Made by a program: the position numbers and the translations under genes | The notes under the pieces: model-generated | Databases searched by the model: none | Told to the model about the DNA's origin: nothing | What the model saw: the letters and a program-made list of their open reading frames with translations, nothing else | Part shown: one piece after another, positions 51,610 through 60,800 of the stretch | Layout: each line of letters starts with the position of its first letter | Position numbering within the stretch: position 1 is the first letter of the stretch | Origin: Aquimarina sp. MMG016 | GTDB taxonomy: Bacteria; Bacteroidota; Bacteroidia; Flavobacteriales; Flavobacteriaceae | Length of the DNA: 64,000 nucleotides | Direction of reading: 5' to 3' | NCBI RefSeq assembly: GCF_018100805.1 | Contig: NZ_JAGJEA010000009.1 | Location: 124,001 to 188,000, forward strand

Positions 51610-51756
51610 TAATCTTGTATACGCCTAATTTTGAAACCGATAAGGCTTGACATACTGGATAAGGATTTTTTCTTCATTTTATTATAAAACCATTCGATTA
51701 GAATTCTTTAGATAACTTACCGTTGATATGAAACTCACATCAATTAGTATCCATAA

Positions 51757-51831
51757 TCAAAAAACCATCCGCCGTAGACGGATGGTTTACTTTTGCAAGA
51801 TTGATATAGCTACGACCCCTTACCTTCGTAG
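51757..51831 (-). terminator. Two-hairpin 3' element, copy C (terminator of the giant BspA-like gene)
   Basis: On the minus strand CTACGAAGGTAAGGGGTCGT carries a perfect 6 bp stem (CTACGA...TCGTAG). After TTGCAAAAGTAA comes a perfect hairpin of AAACCATCCG/CGGATGGTTT with a T6 tail. It terminates the gene ending at 51866. Sequence outside the stems agrees with copies A and B, so the unit is a repeat and not just a chance terminator. The plus-strand reading has TACTTTTGCA, a perfect -7 box. Confidence 0.7.
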
Positions 51832-51865
51832 AATCCTTTTGCAAAAAGAAAGTTTACAATTTCAT

Positions 51866-54800
51866 TTACTCTTTTGTTAATCTAATTGTTTGATGTACTG
51901 CTCCTTGAGTCATTCTCACAAAGTATACTCCTACCGGTAGATCTTGTACAGATATAAACTGATTGTTTGTTGTTTTAATGATTTTTAACACTCGTCCATT
52001 CATATCATAAATTGATACCTCAGCATTATCTATCAGACCAGAAATCTGAAATTGATCCTTAGTTGGGTTTGGATAAATAACAAAGCTTTGTTTACTATTT
52101 TCATCAACACTTAATACATCGTTAACTGTAATTGTAAATGTTGCTGTAGTTACATTGGTGTTCGCATCTTCTACAGAAAGCGTAATGATATATTCTCCTA
52201 CACCCAATAAAGTTCCTGGAGCCGGGTTTTGGCTTATAGTAGTTGTTCTTCTAGTATCACAATTATCAGTTGCTACCACACCCGTTGTAAAATCTTCTAA
52301 GGTGTACATATCATTATTAGTAAATCCTACTTCAATATCCTCAGGTAAAGTGGATACATCAAACACCGGATCTATGGAATCTTCAACCGTAACTATTGCC
52401 ATACAAGAATCACTGTTTCCATTGTTATCTATTGCTGTTAATACAATTGCATTATCTCCAATATTAGTACAATCAAAATCTGTAATATCTATAGCTAGCG
52501 ATGCTATACCCGAAAGATCAGTAGAGCCGTTATCTACCATTGCCGATGTAATACGTACATTACCCGTTTCGTCCAATTGTACAGTTATGTTTTGGCAAAC
52601 TACTGTTGGATCGATGGTATCTATTACATTAACCGTTCTTGTGGTCTCTACTGCATTGTTTCCTGAAGTATCAATAGCATTATAATAAATCGTATAGCTA
52701 CCCACGGCATCCATAAATTCTGAATCATCAATTACTAATTGTGATCCATCATCAACCATTGCCCCTAATTCTGAATAGCCATCTCCTAATTCTATAACTT
52801 GTGGATTATCTCCAGTTAATGTAATAACTGGTATCGTCGTATCCACAACATTTACTGTTCTGGTTATTTCTACTGCATTATTTCCTGATGCATCGGTTGC
52901 ATTATAATAAATGGTATAATTTCCTACTGCATCCATAAATTCTGAATCATTAATTACTAATTGTGATCCGTCATCTACTGTAGCTCCTAATTCTGAATAG
53001 TCATCTCCAAGCTCTATAACTTGCGGATTATCTCCGATTAAAGTAATTACTGGTGCTGTAGTATCTACCACCTCAACAGTTCTTATCACTTGGGCTGCAG
53101 AACTACCAGATATGGAATTAACTGCATCATAGGTAACGGTATACGTTCCCACTTGATTTATATTAATATCAGTAGCATCAATTGTCAGCGTAGCACCATA
53201 GGTTACCTCTGCTCCTAACTCCTCATAAGTTGTACCTTTTTCAATAATTTGCGGATTATCTCCTAACAGCGTAATTATAGGAGCTATACAACCAAGTCCT
53301 CCATCGTTAATTGTCCAATTATAAGATGTACTAGTTAAGGTATTTACAGCATCTACACTTAAACAGTGTGCTACATCGGCATCCAACGTTAAATTTAAGG
53401 GAATTTGGGTTTCTCCTGCTTCTAGGGTTGCCCAACCGATTAACGTTTTATCATAATTCTCCTGAGACATCCCAGAACCAATAAAAAAGTTATCTAAGGA
53501 TTCTACATTGCTAATATCCCAAGCTGATAAATTCTGATTAAATGATGTTGCTCCGTTAAACATATCATAGGCTTCATAGACATTACTAAAATCCCAATTG
53601 CTTAAATCCTGATTAAAAGAGGTAGCTCCTGCAAAAAAATCATTGATATAATCTACAACTCCTAATGTCCAATTCCCTATAGGTTGATTAAATGAGGTAG
53701 CATCTTTAAACATGCTTTCCATATCTTCAACAGTAGACATATTCCAGTTAGAAATATTCTGATTAAAAGCTGACGCTCCATTGAACGTACTAAAACTAGA
53801 TGTTAACTGCGTAAATGTCCATGCGTTAATATCTTCGTTAAAGACGGCACAATTTCTAAACATTGATGATATCCTTGTAACTGTCGATACATCCCAATCC
53901 CCTATTCTATCTTGCAAATCTTCAAGGTTGGTACAATCCCTAAACATACTAGACATATTTGTTGTTTGCGACAAATCTGGCACATCGGTTGCATTCAACT
54001 TTAGATTAGTGCATTTGTCAAAAGCACTATACATCGAAGTCCATTGTTGTGTCCCCCATTGTTCTATGGTTAATAACTTACCCTTATCTTCATTACTTAA
54101 TCTTCCAAACCAAATACGTGGAAAATCACCTGATATTTTTATTGTATAAACTCCTGCAGTGGCATATTCATGAGTAGCATTACCCGTAAAACCGCTTTCT
54201 ATAGTTCCATCTCCCCAATCTACATTATAATTATAGCCTGATCCAACAACAGGAATAGTTATTTCTTCATTAGCTAGATTTACTTGCCATGTGGTAATAA
54301 ACGTATCTCCCGGGCAGGAATTTCCTAAATCGTTGATTGTCCAATCATAAGGTGTACTTGTTAAGGTATTTACAGCATCTACACTTAAACAGTGCGCTAC
54401 AGTAGCATCCAACGTTAGATTAGCAGGAATTTGCGTTTCTCCAGCTTCTAAGGTTGCCCAACCGATTAAGGTGTTATCATAGTTTTCCTGAGACATCCCA
54501 GCACCTATAAATATATCATCCATTACAGTCACACTCGAAATATCCCAACTGGATAGATCTTGGTCAAAGGAAGATGCTCCAGCAAATAACTCTTCTATTT
54601 CTTGAACCTGACTAAAATCCCAATTACTTAAATCCTGGTTAAACGCCGTAGCTCCGAAAAACATAGCGTACATGTATTCTACAGTTCCTAAGGTCCAATT
54701 ACCAATAGGTTGATCAAATGAGGTAGCATTAAGAAACATATACGCCATATCAGTCACTGTAGTCATATTCCAATTAGAAATATCCTGATTAAATGCGAAA

Positions 54801-57800
54801 GCTTCTTCAAAAGCAGAATCTGCTCTTTTAAGATTCATAAATACCCAACCACTAATATCCTCATTAAAAATAGGGCATTCAAAGAATATACCTTGAATAG
54901 ATTCTATTGTAGACATATCCCAGGAACCAATAGTATCTTTAAGATCTTCAAAATTCGTACAACTTTCGAACATATCAGATAACTCGATAACTTGTGATAA
55001 GTCTGGAATGTCGTCAGCATTTAACTTTAGGTTCTCACAACCACTAAAGGCTTCATCAAAGCTAGACCATTCTATACTTCCCCATTGTTCTATGGTTAGG
55101 ATCTTTTCTTTGTCCCCAGAGTTGTCAAAATAAATTCTAGGGAAATCACCATTAATTTTTATGGTATAGATTCCTGCAGTTGCATACTCATGAGTTGCGT
55201 CTCCGGTAAATCCAGCCTCTACAGTTCCATCTCCCCAATCCACAGTATAATTATATCCTGAATCTCTGGTAGGTATGCTAATGGATTCATTAGCAGTAGT
55301 GGTTTGCCAGGTAGTAATAAAGCTATCTCTACAATCTATCCCTGCATCGTTAATTGTCCAATTGTAAGGTGCACTGGTTAATGTATTTCTAGGGGTTTCA
55401 CTTAAACAATAATTACTACTGGCATCTAATCGTTTATTTGTCGGAATTCGAGTTTCTCCAGCTTCCAAAGTTGCCCAACCAATCAAAGTAGCATCATAAT
55501 TCTCAGTTGACATCCCTGAGTTTGATAATAACCTTCTAAAACTACCAAAATTGCTTATATCCCAAGCTCCTAAATTTTGATCAAATGTTAATGCTCCATT
55601 AAACATGTTGTCTAAAAGTCCTGGTGAAAACCAATTCCATTGATCTAATGGTTGGTTAAACGAAGTGGCATTTTGAAACATAGAAGCACAATTTCTTACC
55701 TTACTTACATCCCAATTATTGATATTTTCATTAAATGCTGAATTCCTAAAGGCTGACGCCATGAACTCAATAGTTCCTACTTCCCAATTGCCTATGGCAC
55801 CACCATTATCTACAAATGAAGTTGTATTTTGAAAGATAAAGTTTATGGTTGTTGCAAGACTTAAATCCGGAGTATCAGTAGCATTTAACACCAAATTTGT
55901 ACATCCTCTAAAAGCTGATTCCATAGACTCCCATCGTTGCACGCCCCATTGTTCTATAGATAATATTTTATCCTTATCCCCTGAGTTATTAAAGTAAATT
56001 CTTGGGAAAATTCCTGTAATTTTCACGGTATACGTTCCTGTTGTGGCATACTCATGTGTAACATTTGCTGTAAGTCCCCTCTCGACAGCACCATCTCCCC
56101 AATCTACTGCATAGTTATACCCATTACCCGTAGTAGGTATGGTTATAGATTCATTAGCCGTAGTGGTTTGCCAGGTAGTGATAAAGGCATCTGTAAAATC
56201 ACATCCAAAACCACCATCATTTATCGTCCAGTTATAGGGTGCATTAGTCAATATATTTCTGGCATCTTCTCCTACACAATACGTAACATCTGCATCTACA
56301 TCTAATCGTAAATTAACAGGAATTAGTGTTTCTCCAGCATCCAAACGTGCCCAACCTATCAATATAGCATCATAATTTGCAGAGGATAATCCCGAATTTG
56401 TAAACATATCTCGCATCCCAGAGTCATTGCCACTAATATCCCAATCTGATAAATTTTGATTAAAACTACTAGCGTCTTTAAACATATTATCAAAACTATA
56501 AACAGTGCTTACATTCCATAAATTTAATGGCTGATTGAATGCTACGGCATTTTCAAACATACTGGCAAACGTATAGCTTTTTGATGTATTAAACCCCCAA
56601 TTGTTCAAAGGCTGATTAAATTGTATAGCACCCATGAACATTTCATCAAATTCTTCGACATTTGATATGTTCCACTCTCCTATGGGTTGATTAAAAACCT
56701 GTGCATTAAAAAACATACTTACCAGGCTTCTTGCTGACTGTAGGTTCCATTCTCCTATATTCTGATTAAAAGCTTCCGTATTACTAAACATATACGTAAA
56801 TGTTTCACCACTACTCACATTCCATAAAGAAAGATCTTCATTAAAAAGCGTCGTATTCGCAAAAGCAGAATCAAAACTTTCAACTGTACTTACATTCCAG
56901 GTACCTATTTTATCTTTTGTATCTTCAAAAAAGGTAGCCCTATTAAAGATATCTTTAAAATCAGTCACATTGCTTAAATCTGGTATATCATCTGCTGTTA
57001 ACTTTAGGTTTATACAACCTTCAAAAGCAGAATTAAAAGATCCCCAAACGATACTTCCCCATTGATCTACAGAGCGTAAATTTTCTCGATTATTCACATT
57101 TATGGCAAATCTTGGAAATGCTCCTATGAGTTTTACCGTATACGTTCCTGTAACTCCATAATTATGCTCTGCATTACTACTGCTGGTAACTTTTTCGACA
57201 GTACCATCCCCCCAATCAATCATAAAATCATATCCACTACCTGGTGTAGTTATTTCTAAAGATTCACTTGTGTTATCAATATCCCAGCTAGTGATAAAGG
57301 CATTCGAGAAATCGCAGTTAAAACCTCCATCTGTAATATTCCAGTTATAAGGCGAAGATGCTAGTGTATCCCTGGCATTTACACCAAAACAATACGAAGC
57401 ATCCGCATTTAAAATTACACCTGTGGGAATAGCTGTTTCTCCTGCTTCTAAAGTTGCCCAGCCTATCAACGTTTTGTCATAATTTTCTTGAGACATTGCC
57501 GAACCTGTAAAGAAATCATTTAAACGAAAATCGAAATCACTAATATCCCAGCTTGATAAATCTTGATTAAAGTCAGTAGTATTTTTAAACATATCTGAAA
57601 CTGAAATATCATTGATCGCATTAGAAAAATCCCAATTACTCAAATCCTGATTAAAAGCAGATGCCCCATTAAACATAGCATCCATATAGCGTATGTCACC
57701 AAGTGTCCAATTACCTATTGGTTGATTAAACGAAGTGGCGCCCTCAAACATACCATCCATATCTGTAACGGTACTCATATTCCAATTTGAAATATTTTGA

Positions 57801-60800
57801 TTAAAATCTGTAGCTCCACGAAAAGCCTTTTGTGCTAGTCTAAGCACACTAAAAGTCCATCCGCCAATAGCTTCGTCAAATAGCACACAATCATCAAACA
57901 TAGTAGATATAGATTCTATTGTACTCACATCCCAATTCCCAATATTGTCTTTCAAATCTTCCATATTGGTACAATCCCTAAACATGTTTCTCAATAGTGT
58001 CACCTTTGATAGATCTGGAACATCATCGGCATTGAGCTTTATATTAGTGCATCCATAAAAAGCACTTTCCATTGAGTCCCATTGTTGTGTTCCCCATTGT
58101 TCTACGGTAAGAATTTTGTCTTTATCTCCTGTATTATTAAAATGTATCCTTGGAAAATCTCCTGTTATTTTGATTGTATACATCCCTGCATTTGCATATG
58201 TATGGGTAGTATTTCCTGAGATTCCTACTTCTACAGTCCCATCTCCCCAATTCACTAAATAATTATATCCTGCACCTGTTGTTGGAATTGTAATACTTTC
58301 ATTCGGGGTAGTCGTTTCCCAAGTAGAAATAAATGCATCCGGTGAATCACAACCTAATCCATTGTCTGTAATGGTCCAATTCATTGTATTTACATCTGTC
58401 AAGGTATTTCTGGCATTTTCGGCTTCACAATAGGTAATCCCATCAGCATTCAATATAATATCTGAAGGTATTTGTGTTTCCCCAGCATCTAATCGTACCC
58501 ATCCCATTAATGTTGCGTCATAATTAGTTGATGACATCCCTGAATTAACCAACATACCGGACATGTCTGTGATACTACTAATATTCCATGATGCTAATGG
58601 TCTGTTAAAACTATTAGCATTCCTGAACATATCTTTCATATTGATTACCGTACTAACATTCCAATTGTTTATAGGTTGGTTGAAAGATGCTGCGGAAGCA
58701 AACATTCCTCCCATACTCACAACTTCTGAGGTATTAATCACCCAGTTGGAAATATCCTGATTAAACTTTGCAGCTTCTCCAAACATATTCACAAAACCAA
58801 TCACCTTACTTACATCCCAATTGTTTATAATACCATTGAATTCCTTTGCGTTAGAAAACATAAAGCCCATCTGTTCAATGTTACTCACATTCCAATTAGA
58901 TAAATCGGTAGCATCAAAGACTTCACAATCAGAGAACATTCTGGTTAACCTTGTTACCTGGGATAAATCCGGTGCATCTGTAGCATTGTAGCGTAAGTTT
59001 TTACAACCAAGAAAAGCATCTTCCATACTTCGCCAAACAATCGTTCCCCATTGCTCAATAGATTGGATTTTATCTTTATCTCCAGTATTATTAAAGTAAA
59101 TTCTTGGGAAATCACCCCTGATCTTCACTCTGTATATTCCTGCATTGGCATACTCATGAGTTGCATTTCCTGTAAATCCATTTTCAATGGTACCATCACC
59201 CCAATCTATATCATAGTTGTATCCACCACCTGTAGTTGGTATGGTAATATTCTCATTAGAAGCATTTGTTTGCCAAGTAGTCACAAAACTATTTGTAAAA
59301 TCACATGCAGCATTGATACCTCCATCAGTAATTGTCCAATTATATGGATCACTAGTTATTGTATTGTGAGCATCGACTCCTAAGCAATACATACTGGAAC
59401 CTGCGTTAAAAGTAATGTTTGAAGGAACATCATCCACTCCATCATTAGCATTCCCGCTTGAGTCTGTTGCCCAACCAATTAATGTAGCATCATAATTATT
59501 TTGTGAAAGTCCTGAAGTTACAAACATATCAGACATATTATTCACACGACTTATATCCCAACCATCCAGGTTTTGATCAAAATTAGGGCAGTTGGCAAGC
59601 ATATCACGCATATTAGTCACATTCTGAGTATTCCAACCACTGATATCCTCATTAAACGGAGTATTTCTGAACAAGGATCCCATATCCTGCACATTGCTTA
59701 CATCCCAGGTTCCTATAGCTCCTCCATTATCTACTAGACTTGAATTTAAAAAGAACATGCCTAGCATACTAGTAACATCACTTAAGTCTGGAGTATCAGT
59801 AGCATTAATGACTAGGTTAGTAGCACTATCAAAAGCACTTTCCATGCTCGTCCAGGTTTGTGTACCCCACTGTTCTATAGATTGTAGTTTAGCTGCATTG
59901 GTAAAATAACCTCCCAATCCGGGATTATAAAACCTTGGAAAATCTCCAATAATTTTTACTGTATATATTCCAGCTGTGGCATACTCATGTGTCGCATTTC
60001 CTGTTAATCCTGTTTCTATAGTACCATCGCCCCAATCAATATTATAATTATATCCTGTACCTGTGGTAGGGATCGTAATCGACTCATTGGCAGTAGTCGT
60101 TTGCCAGGTAGTGATAAAGAAATCTGCTGATGAGCATCCAGAAGCTAATCCTCCATCGGTAATTGTCCAGTTATAAGGTGGTGATGATAGTGTATTTCTG
60201 GCAGACTCTGCTAAACAATATTTGACGTTTCCTGTACCCAAATTAACGTTAAGAGTTATAGATTCTCCATTTTCTAAAGTAGCCCAACCAATAAGTGTAG
60301 CATCATAATTCCCTTCAGATATACCTGTACCATTTGTAAAAATATCAGTAAAATCTGATACATTACTAATATCCCAATTCCCTAATGATTGATCAAAAGA
60401 CTTTGCATCTGCAAAAGTTTCTATTGCGGATTCTAGATTCGTAGTGATCCATTGATCCAAAGGATAATTAAAATCTTCACAAGCCTGAAACATATAATCA
60501 ATACTCTTCACACCACTTACATTCCAAGTATTGATATTTTCATTCATATACGCATTACGAAACATACTATTCATAGAGCTAATGCTACTTACATCCCAAT
60601 TTCCTATATTTCCACCATTATCAACACAAGAGCCATCTTCAAACATACTCTCCATAGAGGTTGTATCGCCTAGATCAGGAGCATCGGTCGCATTTATTTC
60701 AAGAGATCCACATCCCTTAAAGGCACTTTCCATAGAGGTCCATTTATTACTTCCCCATTGCTCGATCGTTTGAATTTTTCGGCTATCCGCATTTCCATTA

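Noticed and set aside
52155..52685. A 176-codon ORF on the + strand opposite the giant BspA-like gene
   Set aside because: It is antisense to the HYR and DUF5011 repeats, where the repetitive Thr/Val/Asp-rich coding strand leaves the opposite strand open by chance; it shows no start context or recognisable domain.
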